The notes under the pieces were generated by a model, which had not been told where the DNA came from, ran no database searches, and saw only the letters and a program-made list of their open reading frames with translations. From Catellatospora sp. IY07-71 (lineage in GTDB: Bacteria; Actinomycetota; Actinomycetes; Mycobacteriales; Micromonosporaceae), in assembly GCF_018326265.1 (NCBI RefSeq), contig NZ_AP023360.1, positions 4,121,001 through 4,185,000 of the forward strand: a stretch of DNA of 64,000 nt, in the 5' to 3' direction. Each line of letters starts with the position of its first letter. Position 1 is the stretch's first letter. The position numbers and the translations under genes were made by a program. Positions 21,340-30,333 of the stretch are shown here, in pieces.

Positions 21340-22185
21340 ATGGAGCCGTTCGGGGCGCGTCTGGCGCGGGCGATGGACGAGCGCGGGCCGCTGTGCGTCG
21401 GGATCGACCCGCACGCCTCGCTGCTGCGGGCTTGGGGGCTGTCCGACGACGCGGACGGGGTGGCGTCGTTCTGCGCCACGGTGGTCGAGGCACTGGCCGA
21501 TCGGGTGGCGGTTTTCAAACCGCAGTCCGCCTTTTTCGAGCGATTCGGGGCTCGCGGAGCGGCGATTCTTGAGTCAACTATCCGACAGTTGCGCGAGGCT
21601 GGAGCCCTTGTGCTTCTCGACGTGAAGCGCGGCGACATCGGTTCGACGGCGGCCGCGTACGCCGACGCGTACCTGAACCCATCGAGGCCCATGTATGTCG
21701 ACGCGATCACCGCGAGCCCGTTCCTGGGACTCGGCTCGCTCGCCCCGATGTTCGACACGGCGGCTGAGCACGGCGGAGGCGTCTTCGTTCTGGCGCTCAC
21801 GTCCAACCCGGAGGGTCCGACCGTGCAGCACGCTCGGGGCATAGACGGCCGTAGCGTCGCGCAAACGATCATCGACGAGATTTCCCAGCTCAACAAGGGT
21901 GTCGAGCCGATCGGCAGCCTCGGTCTCGTGGTCGGGGCGACCATCGGCGAGACCGGTCACGACATGTCGGCGCTCAACGGCCCGATCCTCGTTCCGGGCC
22001 TCGGCGCCCAGGGCGGGACCGCCGACGATCTTCGCCGGATCTTCCCCGGGAACCTCGCCGCGGTGCTGCCGTCGTCGTCGCGCGAGGTGCTCGGCGCGGG
22101 TCCCGATGCCACGTCACTGCGCGCGGCGGCATCCCGGACGCTCGATGCCTGTCGGGACGCATTGGGACGTCCGGGCCGGTCGTGA
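21340..22185 (+). CDS. pyrF: Orotidine 5'-phosphate decarboxylase, type 2
   Basis: 281 residues, the longer actinobacterial form. Catalyses the final UMP-forming step. CVGIDPHASLL opens the barrel, KPQSAFFERFG follows, and the catalytic signature is LLDVKRGDIGSTAAAYADA. GGGAG is 5 nt before ATG 21340; an in-frame ATG 21322 overlaps the bioA stop and is an alternative. Codon use from about 21500 to 21960 is noticeably less GC-rich (CGA, TCA, ACT, CTT, ATT) than neighbouring genes. Confidence 0.95.
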   Translation: MEPFGARLARAMDERGPLCVGIDPHASLLRAWGLSDDADGVASFCATVVEALADRVAVFKPQSAFFERFGARGAAILESTIRQLREAGALVLLDVKRGDIGSTAAAYADAYLNPSRPMYVDAITASPFLGLGSLAPMFDTAAEHGGGVFVLALTSNPEGPTVQHARGIDGRSVAQTIIDEISQLNKGVEPIGSLGLVVGATIGETGHDMSALNGPILVPGLGAQGGTADDLRRIFPGNLAAVLPSSSREVLGAGPDATSLRAAASRTLDACRDALGRPGRS

Positions 22186-22211
22186 CCTTTTCGTGATCAT
22201 GCGCGGTGACG

Positions 22212-22240
22212 TTGCCGAAAACGTCGTCGACCGCTAGGTT
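22212..22240 (+). promoter_or_regulatory. Candidate mihF promoter
   Basis: TTGCCG (22212-22217) and TAGGTT (22235-22240) are separated by exactly 17 bp. Transcription starting near 22247 would give an approximately 150-nt mihF leader containing two hairpins: CGTGAC/GTCACG (about 22266-22283) and ACGCCGGC/GCCGGCGT (22351-22372), the latter 12 nt before the GAGGAG ribosome-binding site. Confidence 0.5.
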
Positions 22241-22397
22241 TCCCGGCGCTGGGCTGATCTGCTCTCGTGACCCGCAAGTCACGTGAGTTTCACCAGCAAC
22301 GGGTGCGCCGAGGTTACCCACCGTGCGCGGTGGGGAAGGCGGTGCACCACACGCCGGCAAACCCGCCGGCGTGAGGAAGAGGACCTGAGGAGAACTG

Positions 22398-22712
22398 GTG
22401 CCGCTCCCGTCACTGACCCCAGAGCAGCGCGCTGCCGCGCTGGAGAAGGCCGCGGAGGTCCGCAAGGCTCGGGCTGAGCTCAAGGAGCAGCTCAAGCAGG
22501 GCAAGACCACCCTGGCCGCCGTGCTCGACCGCGCCGAGGCCGACGACGTCGTTGGCAAGCTGAAGGTGTCGGCCGTGCTGCAGGCGCTCCCCGGTATCGG
22601 CAAGATCCGGGCCACGCAGATCATGGAGAAGCTGAAGATCGCCGACTCGCGCCGCCTGCGCGGGCTGGGCGACCAGCAGCGCAAGGCGCTGCTGGCCGAG
22701 TTCGCGGCCTGA
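22398..22712 (+). CDS. mihF: Actinobacterial integration host factor (mIHF/sIHF)
   Basis: 104 residues, normal length. A nucleoid-associated protein that binds DNA through an H2TH fold, unrelated to enterobacterial IHF. An N-terminal basic helix (EQRAAALEKAAEVRKARAEL) is followed by LKVSAVLQALPGIGKIRATQ, containing the LPGIGKIRA helix-hairpin-helix-like DNA-binding segment, then LRGLGDQQRKALL. GTG 22398 follows a GAGGAG site. It sits between pyrF and gmk, as is common in actinobacteria. Its leader is unusually long. Confidence 0.95.
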   Translation: MPLPSLTPEQRAAALEKAAEVRKARAELKEQLKQGKTTLAAVLDRAEADDVVGKLKVSAVLQALPGIGKIRATQIMEKLKIADSRRLRGLGDQQRKALLAEFAA

Positions 22713-22737
22713 TCCGGCCCGAATCGTCAGCACTCCC

Positions 22738-22767
22738 TCGCCGCGGGCGGTGACCCGTCCGCGGCGA
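22738..22767 (+). terminator. Hairpin just downstream of mihF
   Basis: TCGCCGCGG (22738-22746) pairs with CCGCGGCGA (22759-22767) across a 12-nt loop. There is no T-run. It lies 25 bp after the mihF stop and is a plausible first terminator or 3'-end stabiliser. Confidence 0.5.
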
Positions 22768-22879
22768 ACGGGCGGCGGTGTGCCGAGGCTCCACCGCATG
22801 CCCACCGGATCGGGTCGTGCACCCGGCGTGAGTGAGACTCACGCCAACGGGTGAGAGGCCCGCTCCGCAGATCGTCGCC

Positions 22880-22910
22880 CAGCGGCGCCGTCGAATCGAC
22901 GGCGCCGCTG
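22880..22910 (+). terminator. Strong hairpin terminator between mihF and gmk
   Basis: CAGCGGCGCCGTCGA (22880-22894) and its complement (22896-22910) are perfect, followed by GTTCGTTT. The 320-bp gap 22713-23032 otherwise holds the hairpin at 22738-22767, an inverted repeat CCCCTGTT/AACAGGGG (about 22952-22990) and the gmk promoter region. No gene was seen in it. Confidence 0.8.
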
Positions 22911-23032
22911 GTTCGTTTCTGAGGGCAGGAACACCCCGTCCGGGCCGGAACCCCCTGTTAAGTCTTGGTGACGTAGTGCGCAAACAGGGGCCCGGCTGCC
23001 ACCTCCGCTTCCCGATTGGGTAGAACTTGAGA

Positions 23033-23647
23033 ATGGAAGACGACGTACCGCTCGCCGCCAGAGCGGCCGGTCCCGCCCGCCTCACCGTGCTCTCCGGTCC
23101 CTCGGGTGTCGGCAAGGATGCCGTCATCGAGGTCATCCGCAAGCGTTCTCCCTGGGTATGGCTGTCCGTCTCGGTCACCACCCGCAAGAAGCGCGACTAC
23201 GAGATCGATGGCAAGCACTACACGTTCGTCAACCGCACCGAGTTCGAGCGCCTCGTCGACGGAGGCATGCTGCTGGAGTGGGCCGAGTTCGCGGGCAACC
23301 TCTACGGCACCCCGCGCGCCGCGGTGGAGGGCCGCCTCGCCGCGGGCATCCCGGCGCTGCTGAAGATCGACCTGCAGGGCGCCCGCCAGGTCCGCCAGGC
23401 CATGCCGGACGCGCAGCTGGTCTTCCTGGCCCCGCCCAGCCGCGAGGAGCTGCGCCGCCGCCTCATCGGCCGCGGCACCGAGGACCCGGACACCATCCGC
23501 CGCCGGCTGGCCCACGCCGACGAGGAGCTGGCCGCCGAGTCCGAGTTCGACGTGACTGTCGTGAACGACTACCTCGAGCGCGCTGCGGACGAGTTGGTAG
23601 GATTGCTCGGTTCGCCTGCGCTCGCCTCCGCACGCCCGCACAGCTGA
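23033..23647 (+). CDS. gmk: Guanylate kinase
   Basis: 204 residues. Phosphorylates GMP to GDP. Residues 18-30 hold the P-loop [11 protein letters not shown], where an aspartate (D29) occupies the serine/threonine position usual after the lysine. The GMP-binding region has [19 protein letters not shown], then [18 protein letters not shown] and [12 protein letters not shown]. No ribosome-binding site precedes ATG 23033; TAGAAC (23021-23026) is 6 nt upstream, suggesting a leaderless transcript. Followed by rpoZ after 48 bp. Confidence 0.94.
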   Translation: MEDDVPLAARAAGPARLTVLSGPSGVGKDAVIEVIRKRSPWVWLSVSVTTRKKRDYEIDGKHYTFVNRTEFERLVDGGMLLEWAEFAGNLYGTPRAAVEGRLAAGIPALLKIDLQGARQVRQAMPDAQLVFLAPPSREELRRRLIGRGTEDPDTIRRRLAHADEELAAESEFDVTVVNDYLERAADELVGLLGSPALASARPHS

Positions 23648-23695
23648 GCGCGTTCAGAGCGCAACGGCACACTCTCTTAGACAAGGACTGGACAC

Positions 23696-23962
23696 GTGGC
23701 TGGAACCGTCGCCCAACCCGAAGGCATCACCAACCCGCCGATCGACGAGCTGCTGGAGAAGACCTCGTCGAAGTACGCGCTGGTGATCTTCGCGGCCAAG
23801 CGTGCCCGGCAGATCAACGCCTACTACAGCCAGCTCGGCGAGGGCCTGCTGGAGTACGTCGGCCCGCTGGTGGAGACCACCCCGCAGGAGAAGGCGCTGT
23901 CCATCTCCATGCGGGAGATCAACGCCGGGCTGCTCACCGCCGAGCCGACCAACGAGGCCTGA
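23696..23962 (+). CDS. rpoZ: RNA polymerase omega subunit
   Basis: 88 residues. Small subunit that helps fold and retain beta-prime. [21 protein letters not shown] and [19 protein letters not shown] are conserved omega segments, ending [18 protein letters not shown] 23696. It lies between gmk and coaBC, the standard actinobacterial order, 11 bp before coaBC. Confidence 0.95.
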   Translation: MAGTVAQPEGITNPPIDELLEKTSSKYALVIFAAKRARQINAYYSQLGEGLLEYVGPLVETTPQEKALSISMREINAGLLTAEPTNEA

Positions 23963-23973
23963 GCCCTTCCGAC

Positions 23974-25167
23974 ATGGCTCGCGTCGTACTGGGGGTAGGC
24001 GGCGGCATCGCCGCCTACAAGGCCTGCGAGCTGCTGCGGCTGCTCACCGAGTCCGGCCACGGCGTGCGCGTGGTGCCCACGGCGTCCGCGCTGCGCTTCG
24101 TCGGCGCGCCCACCTGGGAGGCGCTGTCCGGGCAGCCGGCCGCCACCGAGGTGTGGTCCGACGTGCCGCAGGTGCCGCACGTCAAGCTCGGGCAGACCGC
24201 CGACCTGGTGCTCGTCGTGCCCGCGACCGCGGACCTGCTGGCCAAGGCCGCGCACGGCATGGCCGACGACCTGCTGACCAACACGCTGCTCACCGCCCGC
24301 TGCCCGGTCGTGTTCGCGCCGGCCATGCACACCGAGATGTGGGAGCACCCCGCCACCGCCGACAACGTGGCGACGCTGCGCCGCCGCGGCGCCCTGGTGA
24401 TCGAGCCCGCCGTCGGCCGGCTCACCGGCAAGGACACCGGCAAGGGCCGGCTGCCCGAGCCCGAGCAGATCTTCGAGATCGCGCAGCGGGTGCTGGCGCG
24501 CGGCGTCAGCCCGGTCGCCGACCTGGCCGGCCGCCACGTGGTGGTCACGGCCGGGGGCACCCGTGAGCCGCTGGACCCGGTGCGGTTCCTGGGCAACCGC
24601 TCCTCCGGCAAGCAGGGGTACGCCTTCGCGCGCACCGCGCTGGCCCGCGGCGCCCGGGTGACCCTGGTCGCCGCGAACGTGTCGCTGCCCACGCCCGCCG
24701 GGGCGGACCTGGTGCGCGTCGGCACCACGGCCGAGCTGCGCGACGCCGTCGTGGGCGCAGCCAAGGAGGCCGACGCCGTGATCATGGCGGCGGCCCCGGC
24801 CGACTTCCGCCCGGCCGCGTACGCCACCCAGAAGATCAAGAAGACCGACGACGGCGCGACCCCGGTCATCGAGCTGACCACGAACCCGGACATCGCCGCC
24901 GAGCTGGGCGCGGCCAAGCGGCCGGGCCAGGTGCTGGTGGCGTTCGCCGCGGAGACGCACGACGCGCTGGAGCACGCCCGCGGCAAGCTGGTGCGCAAGC
25001 GGGCCGACCTGATCGTGGTCAACGAGGTGGGCGAGGACAAGGTCTTCGGGTCCGACCGCAACGAGGCGGTGGTGCTCGGCGCGGACGGCTCCTCGCGCGA
25101 GCTGGGCCCGCAGAGCAAGGACGAACTCGCCGACGCGGTCTGGGACCAGGTCGTCGCGCTGCTGTGA
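23974..25167 (+). CDS. coaBC: Bifunctional phosphopantothenoylcysteine decarboxylase / phosphopantothenate-cysteine ligase
   Basis: 397 residues with two fused enzymes of coenzyme A synthesis. CoaC half (about 1-175): flavoprotein fold starting VVLGVGGGIAAYKACEL, catalytic histidine in VPHVKLG and the PAMHTEMW motif. The substrate-recognition clamp reads GRLTGKDTGKGRLPEP and lacks the cysteine seen in E. coli. CoaB half (about 185-397): VVTAGGTREPLDPVR, NRSSGKQGYA, AAAPADFRP, KIKK and a late FAAETHD. ATG 23974 was chosen from the family N-terminus; the frame is open upstream through rpoZ. Confidence 0.95.
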   Translation: MARVVLGVGGGIAAYKACELLRLLTESGHGVRVVPTASALRFVGAPTWEALSGQPAATEVWSDVPQVPHVKLGQTADLVLVVPATADLLAKAAHGMADDLLTNTLLTARCPVVFAPAMHTEMWEHPATADNVATLRRRGALVIEPAVGRLTGKDTGKGRLPEPEQIFEIAQRVLARGVSPVADLAGRHVVVTAGGTREPLDPVRFLGNRSSGKQGYAFARTALARGARVTLVAANVSLPTPAGADLVRVGTTAELRDAVVGAAKEADAVIMAAAPADFRPAAYATQKIKKTDDGATPVIELTTNPDIAAELGAAKRPGQVLVAFAAETHDALEHARGKLVRKRADLIVVNEVGEDKVFGSDRNEAVVLGADGSSRELGPQSKDELADAVWDQVVALL

Positions 25168-25302
25168 CGGCCGTCCCGTCCTGCGGACTTCCGGCCGGGC
25201 ATGCGGCGGCAAGACCTACTTTCTGACTAGACTTTCGCCAAGGCGGTGGTGGGCCGTACCGTCCATTCATCGTCATCCAAGTCGCTGTATGGGAGAAATC
25301 GA

Positions 25303-26493
25303 GTGGCACGTCGCCTGTTCACCTCGGAGTCGGTCACCGAGGGTCACCCGGACAAGATCGCTGACCAGATCAGCGACGGCATCCTGGACGCGCTGCTCCG
25401 TCAGGACCCGCGCAGCCGCGTCGCGGTCGAGACCCTGATCACCACGGGCCAGGTGCACGTGGCGGGCGAGGTCACCACCTCCGCGTACGCCGACATCCCG
25501 GAGATCGTGCGCAACACGATCCTGTCGATCGGCTACGACTCCTCCAAGAAGGGCTTCGACGGCGCGTCCTGCGGCGTCAGCGTGTCCATCGGCTCGCAGT
25601 CGCCCGACATCGCCCAGGGCGTGGACAGCGCGCTGGAGCAGCGCTCCGGCGAGGGCGGCGACTCCCTCGACAACCAGGGCGCCGGCGACCAGGGCATGAT
25701 GTTCGGCTTCGCCTGCTCGGAGACGCCCGAGCTGATGCCGTTGCCGATCGCGCTCGCGCACCGGCTGGCCCGCCGCCTCACCGCGGCCCGCAAGGACGGC
25801 GCGATCCCGTACCTGCGCCCCGACGGCAAGACCCAGGTCACCATCGAGTACGACGGCTTCAAGCCGGTCCGCCTCGACACCGTCGTGGTCTCCTCCCAGC
25901 ACGCGCCCGACATCTCGCTGGAGTCGCTGCTCACGCCGGACGTGCGCGAGCACGTCATCGCGCCCGAGCTGGACGGCCTGGGCCTGAACACCGAGGGCTA
26001 CCGGCTGCTGGTCAACCCGACCGGCCGCTTCGAGATCGGCGGCCCGATGGGCGACGCCGGCCTCACCGGCCGCAAGATCATCGTCGACACCTACGGCGGC
26101 TACGCCCGCCACGGCGGCGGCGCGTTCTCCGGCAAGGACCCGTCGAAGGTCGACCGCTCGGCGGCGTACGCGATGCGCTGGGTCGCCAAGAACGTGGTCG
26201 CGGCCGGGCTCGCCGAGCGCTGCGAGGTCCAGGTGGCGTACGCCATCGGCAAGGCCAAGCCGGTCAGCCTGTTCGTGGAGACCTTCGGCACGGAGAACTA
26301 CCCGGTCGAGCGCATCGAGAAGGCCATCAACGACGTCTTCGACCTGCGCCCTGCGGCCATCATTCGCGACCTGGACCTGCTGCGCCCGATCTACCAGCAG
26401 ACCGCGGCGTACGGCCACTTCGGCCGCGAGCTGCCCGACCTGACCTGGGAGCGCACCGACCGCGTCGCCGACCTCAAGTCCGCCATCGGCTGA
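25303..26493 (+). CDS. metK: S-adenosylmethionine synthetase
   Basis: 396 residues. Makes AdoMet from methionine and [21 protein letters not shown] is the N-terminal ATP-binding signature, [12 protein letters not shown] the methionine-binding hexapeptide region, and [19 protein letters not shown] the C-terminal P-loop-like signature. GTG 25303 has GGGAG 8 nt upstream. Upstream, TAGACT (25228-25233) could be a -10 giving a roughly 60-nt leader; no SAM riboswitch was recognised in 25168-25302. Confidence 0.97.
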   Translation: MARRLFTSESVTEGHPDKIADQISDGILDALLRQDPRSRVAVETLITTGQVHVAGEVTTSAYADIPEIVRNTILSIGYDSSKKGFDGASCGVSVSIGSQSPDIAQGVDSALEQRSGEGGDSLDNQGAGDQGMMFGFACSETPELMPLPIALAHRLARRLTAARKDGAIPYLRPDGKTQVTIEYDGFKPVRLDTVVVSSQHAPDISLESLLTPDVREHVIAPELDGLGLNTEGYRLLVNPTGRFEIGGPMGDAGLTGRKIIVDTYGGYARHGGGAFSGKDPSKVDRSAAYAMRWVAKNVVAAGLAERCEVQVAYAIGKAKPVSLFVETFGTENYPVERIEKAINDVFDLRPAAIIRDLDLLRPIYQQTAAYGHFGRELPDLTWERTDRVADLKSAIG

Positions 26494-26506
26494 CCACCCG
26501 CCTGAA

Positions 26507-26554
26507 AGGAAGGGCACCTTCTTATCGCTTTGCGATGTAGAAGGTGCCCTTCCT
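26507..26554 (+). repeat. 48-bp hairpin element, family E copy 2, after metK
   Basis: AGGAAGGGCACCTTCT (26507-26522) pairs with AGAAGGTGCCCTTCCT (26539-26554) over a loop that itself pairs ATCGC/GCGAT. It shares GAAGGTGCCCTTCCT with the element between pyrD and bioA. Its position 13 bp after the metK stop fits a transcription terminator, but there is no T-run. Confidence 0.85.
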
Positions 26555-26634
26555 GACATCCGGCCCGAGGCGTGTCCCGCGCGGCGGGAGCGGTGGGCGA
26601 CGGGGCGTCGGACCGCTCTGCTAAGACTTCAGGC

Positions 26635-28599
26635 GTGACAGCGCGTGCGAAACAGGACCGGGAGCCGGCCGGGAGCCTGGCCGTCGCGCGGGTCTGCGTG
26701 GACGTGCCGCTGCCCCACCTGGACCGCACCTTCGACTACCGGGTGCCCGCCGACCTCGACGCCAAGGCCCGCCCCGGCACGCGGGTGAAGGTCCGCTTCA
26801 GCGGCCAGCTCGTCGACGGCTGGCTGCTCGACCGGGTCGAGGAGACCGCGCACGAGGGCAGGCTCGCCTGGCTGGAGAAGGTCGTCTCGGCCGAGCCGGT
26901 GCTCGACCCGCAGGTGGTCCGCGCGGCCCGCGAGGTCGCCGACCGGTACGCGGGCAGCCTCGCCGACGTGCTGCGCCTGGCCGTGCCGCCCCGCCAGGCG
27001 AAGGTGGAGACCGAACCCGGCGTGCCCGCCCCGGACGGCGTGCCCGCCGCGCCGCCCTTCGACGGCTGGCGCCGCTACCCGGCGGGCGAGCCGTTCCTGC
27101 GCGCGCTGGCCGAGGGGCGCGCGCCGCGCGCGGTCTGGTCGGCGCTGCCCGGCGAGCAGTGGCCCGCCCGGATCGCGGAGGCCGTGGCGGCGACCCTGCA
27201 CAGCGGCCGGGGCGCGGTGGTCGTCGTGGCCGACGCGCGGGACCTGGAGCGCCTGGACGCGGCGCTGACCGCGCTGCTCGGCCCGGACCGGCACGTCGCG
27301 CTGGCGGCGGCGCTCGGCCCGAGCGAGCGCTACCGGCGCTTCCTGCGCGCCCGGCGGGGGCAGGTGGCCGCCGTGGTCGGCACCCGCTCGGCGGCGCTCG
27401 CGCCGGTGGCGGAGCTGGGCCTGGTCGCGCTCTGGGACGACGGCGACGACCTGCACGCCGAGCCGCGCTCGCCGTACCCGCACGTCCGGCAGATCCTGCT
27501 GACGCGCGCCCAGCAGACGGGCGCGGCGGTGCTGGTGGGCGGCTTCGCGCGGACCGCCGAGGCGCAGTTGTTGCTCGCCACCGGCTGGGCCAAGGAGGTG
27601 GCGGCGCACCGGGACCAGGTGCGGCGGGCCGCGCCCGCGGTGCTGCCCGCCGACGACAGCCAGCTTGCCCGGGACCCGGCGGCGGCGTCGGCCCGGCTGC
27701 CCAGCGTGGCCTGGCAGGCGGCGCGCGAGGCGCTGGCCGCGAACGCGCCGGTGCTGGTCCAGGTGCCCCGGCGGGGGTACGTGCCGGCGGTCTCCTGCCA
27801 GGACTGCCGCGAGCGCGCCCGGTGCACGCGCTGCTCCGGGCCGCTGGCGCTCGGCGGCTCGGGCAGCGTGGCGGCGTGCCGCTGGTGTGCCCGGCCCGCG
27901 GCGGGCTGGACCTGCCCGGCCTGCGGCGGCAGGCGGCTGCGCGCGGCGGTGACGGGCGTCCGGCGTACCGCGGAGGAGCTGGGCCGGGCCCTGCCCGGGG
28001 TGCCGGTGCGGACCTCGGGCAAGGACGCGGTGCTCGCCACGGTGCCCGCGGAGGCGGCGCTGGTGCTGTCCACGCCGGGCGCGGAGCCGGTGGCCGAGGG
28101 CGGCTACGGCGCGGTGCTGCTGCTGGACTCGTGGGCGCTGCTGACCCGGGCCGATCTGCGGGCCACCGAGGAGGCCGCGCGGCGCTGGTTCAACGCGGCG
28201 GCGCTGGCCCGGCCGGGGGAGCGGGGCGGCAAGGTGGTGGTGGTCGCCGACGGCGGGCTGGCCACGGTGCAGGCGCTGGTGCGCTGGGATCCGGCCTGGC
28301 TGGCCGACCGGGAGCTGGGCGAGCGCCGCGAGCTGGGCTTCCCGCCCGCCGCGCGGCTGGCGTCGCTGACCGGCCCGGCGGCGGCGGTGAACGAGTTCCT
28401 CGACGTGGCGCGCCTGCCGGACGGGGTGCAGGTGCTCGGCCCGCTCCCGGTCGGCGAGGACGAGGAGCGCATGCTGCTGCGCACCGCCCGCGGCGGCGGC
28501 CTCGCCCTGGCCAAGGCCCTCCACGACGCGGCCGGCGTCCGCAGCCTCCGCAAGGCGGCCCACCCCGTCCGCATCCAACTCGACCCCCACGAACTCTGA
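26635..28599 (+). CDS. priA: Probable primosomal protein N' (PriA), helicase motifs degenerate
   Basis: 654 residues. The N-terminal 3'-DNA-binding domain (VDVPLPHLDRTFDYRVPADL) and the zinc-binding cluster (CQDCRERARCTRC then CRWC and CPAC) identify PriA. The Walker A loop (usually GVTGSGKTE) is absent and the DEAH-equivalent reads DDGDD, as is usual for actinobacterial PriA, so ATP-driven helicase activity is unlikely. It may keep a scaffold role in replication restart. GTG 26635 has no ribosome-binding site; AAGACT ends 6 nt upstream, so the mRNA may be leaderless. Confidence 0.9.
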   Translation: MTARAKQDREPAGSLAVARVCVDVPLPHLDRTFDYRVPADLDAKARPGTRVKVRFSGQLVDGWLLDRVEETAHEGRLAWLEKVVSAEPVLDPQVVRAAREVADRYAGSLADVLRLAVPPRQAKVETEPGVPAPDGVPAAPPFDGWRRYPAGEPFLRALAEGRAPRAVWSALPGEQWPARIAEAVAATLHSGRGAVVVVADARDLERLDAALTALLGPDRHVALAAALGPSERYRRFLRARRGQVAAVVGTRSAALAPVAELGLVALWDDGDDLHAEPRSPYPHVRQILLTRAQQTGAAVLVGGFARTAEAQLLLATGWAKEVAAHRDQVRRAAPAVLPADDSQLARDPAAASARLPSVAWQAAREALAANAPVLVQVPRRGYVPAVSCQDCRERARCTRCSGPLALGGSGSVAACRWCARPAAGWTCPACGGRRLRAAVTGVRRTAEELGRALPGVPVRTSGKDAVLATVPAEAALVLSTPGAEPVAEGGYGAVLLLDSWALLTRADLRATEEAARRWFNAAALARPGERGGKVVVVADGGLATVQALVRWDPAWLADRELGERRELGFPPAARLASLTGPAAAVNEFLDVARLPDGVQVLGPLPVGEDEERMLLRTARGGGLALAKALHDAAGVRSLRKAAHPVRIQLDPHEL

Positions 28600-28614
28600 C
28601 CCCGCGCGCCCCTA

Positions 28615-28689
28615 GATCATCCGACTTGCCCGGCACATGGGTGCATCCGCGCGCAAGATTCGCCCGTGTGCCAGGCAAGTCGGACGATC
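28615..28689. repeat. 75-bp palindromic element, family B copy 1
   Basis: The element begins GATCATCCGACTTGCC and ends with GGCAAGTCGGACGATC. It is close to 49100-49173 in length and sequence (shared ACTTGCCCGGCACA and AGTCGGACGATC). It lies between priA and def. The remainder of the 248-bp gap to def holds a TAGACT (about 28799) that may be the def -10 and a GAGGAG site. Confidence 0.85.
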
Positions 28690-28847
28690 TTGCGGGAAGG
28701 GACCGTGCGATCGGGGTGGGGTGTGATGTTGGGAGTCGATAAGGGGACAAAGTCTGTGGCGGGGGACCGATCGTGCGGGCGGGCACGGGGCACTCCGTAG
28801 ACTGATCAGCACTGCCCTTCGTACGACAGCCGAGGAGACGAACCCCT

Positions 28848-29402
28848 GTGACCGTCCAAGCGATCCGACTCTTCGGGGATCCGGTGCTGCGCACCCCCGC
28901 CGACGAGGTGGTCACGTTCGACAAGGAACTGCGCATGCTGGTGCGCGACCTGACCGAGACCATGCGTGACGCCGGGGGAGTCGGGCTGGCCGCGCCGCAG
29001 ATCGGCGTGGGCCTGCGGGTGTTCAGCTTCGACGTGGACGACGTGCTCGGCCACCTGATCAACCCGGTGCTGCACTTCCCCGACGAGGAGGAGATGGACG
29101 GCGACGAGGGCTGCCTGTCCGTGCCGGGGCTGTACTACGACACCAAGCGCCGCAAGAACGTGATCGCCAAGGGCTTCAACGAGTCCGGCGACCCGCTGCA
29201 GATCGTCGGCACCGGCCTGATGTCGCGCTGCATCCAGCACGAGACCGACCACCTCGACGGCGTCATCTTCATCGACCGGCTGGACACTCAGGCCCGCAAG
29301 ACGGCGCTGCGCGACATCCGCCGGGCCGACTGGTACGACCCCACGAAGACCGTGGTGAAGGTGTCCCCGCACGCCGCCAGCCCGTTCGGCCTGGGGCGGT
29401 GA
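28848..29402 (+). CDS. def: Peptide deformylase
   Basis: 184 residues. Metalloenzyme removing the formyl group from nascent N-termini. All three motifs are present: [20 protein letters not shown] (metal cysteine) and QHETDHLDG (two metal histidines and the catalytic glutamate). GTG 28848 follows GAGGAGA by about 8 nt. It is 4 bp before fmt, whose product adds the group that Def removes. Confidence 0.96.
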   Translation: MTVQAIRLFGDPVLRTPADEVVTFDKELRMLVRDLTETMRDAGGVGLAAPQIGVGLRVFSFDVDDVLGHLINPVLHFPDEEEMDGDEGCLSVPGLYYDTKRRKNVIAKGFNESGDPLQIVGTGLMSRCIQHETDHLDGVIFIDRLDTQARKTALRDIRRADWYDPTKTVVKVSPHAASPFGLGR

Positions 29403-29406
29403 GCTG

Positions 29407-30333
29407 ATGCGCCTGGTCTTCGCCGGCACGCCCGAGGTGGCGGTGCCCTCCCTCGACGCGATCGAGAAGTCCGGCCACGAGCTGCTGGCCGTGGTCACCC
29501 GCCCGGACGCCCCGTCGGGCCGGGGGCGGCGGATGGTGCGCTCGCACGCGGGCGCCTGGGCCGACGAGCGCGGCATCGAGGTGCTCACCCCGCAGCGCCC
29601 GCGCGAGCCGGAGTTCCTGGACCGGCTGCGCGAGCTGGCCCCGGACTGCGTGCCGGTGGTCGCGTACGGCGCGCTGGTGCCCCCGGCGGCCCTGGAGATC
29701 CCGGTGCACGGCTGGGTGAACCTGCACTTCTCGCTGCTGCCCGCGTGGCGTGGCGCGGCCCCGGTGCAGCACTCGGTCTGGAAGGGCGACGAGATCACCG
29801 GCGCGTCGGTGTTCCAGCTGGAGGCGGGCCTGGACACCGGCCCCGTGTTCGGCACGCTGACCGAGGCGATCCGCCCCCGCGACACCTCCGGCGACCTGCT
29901 GGAGCGCCTCGCCGTGAGCGGCGCGGACCTGCTGGTCGCCGTGCTCGACGCGATCGGCGGCGGCGCGGCGCGGGCGGTGCCGCAGCCGGAGGACGGGGTG
30001 ACCCTGGCTCCGAAGATCACGGTCGAGGACGCCGAGGTGCGCTGGGACGAGCCCGCGTTCGCGGTGGACCGCCGAGTGCGCGCGACGACGCCCGCGCCGG
30101 GTGCGTGGACCACGTTCCGCGGCGAGCGGGTCAAGCTCGGGCCGGTGCTGCCGGTGGCGGACGGCCCCGCGCTCAAGCCGGGTGACCTGCTGGTGGAGAA
30201 GCGCCGGGTGCTGGTCGGCACCGCCACCGGCCCGGTGGAGCTGGGCGAGGTGCGCGCAGCGGGCAAGAAGGCCATGTCGGCGGTGGACTGGGCCCGCGGG
30301 GTGCGGGTCGACGGTGAGGACAGCTTCTCGTGA
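29407..30333 (+). CDS. fmt: Methionyl-tRNA formyltransferase
   Basis: 308 residues. Formylates initiator Met-tRNA with 10-formyl-[20 protein letters not shown] at the N-terminus, folate-site [20 protein letters not shown] with catalytic Asn and His, and GLDTGPVFG with the catalytic Asp. The C-terminal OB domain contains [15 protein letters not shown]. It overlaps rsmB by 4 nt (GTGA). Confidence 0.96.
   Translation: MRLVFAGTPEVAVPSLDAIEKSGHELLAVVTRPDAPSGRGRRMVRSHAGAWADERGIEVLTPQRPREPEFLDRLRELAPDCVPVVAYGALVPPAALEIPVHGWVNLHFSLLPAWRGAAPVQHSVWKGDEITGASVFQLEAGLDTGPVFGTLTEAIRPRDTSGDLLERLAVSGADLLVAVLDAIGGGAARAVPQPEDGVTLAPKITVEDAEVRWDEPAFAVDRRVRATTPAPGAWTTFRGERVKLGPVLPVADGPALKPGDLLVEKRRVLVGTATGPVELGEVRAAGKKAMSAVDWARGVRVDGEDSFS

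Noticed and set aside
25168..25302. SAM riboswitch upstream of metK
   Set aside because: No recognisable SAM-I, SAM-II or SAM-IV core; the gap is only 135 bp.
26635..28599. PriA as a pseudogene because helicase motifs are missing
   Set aside because: The frame is intact, zinc cysteines and N-terminal domain are kept, and actinobacterial PriA generally lacks Walker motifs.
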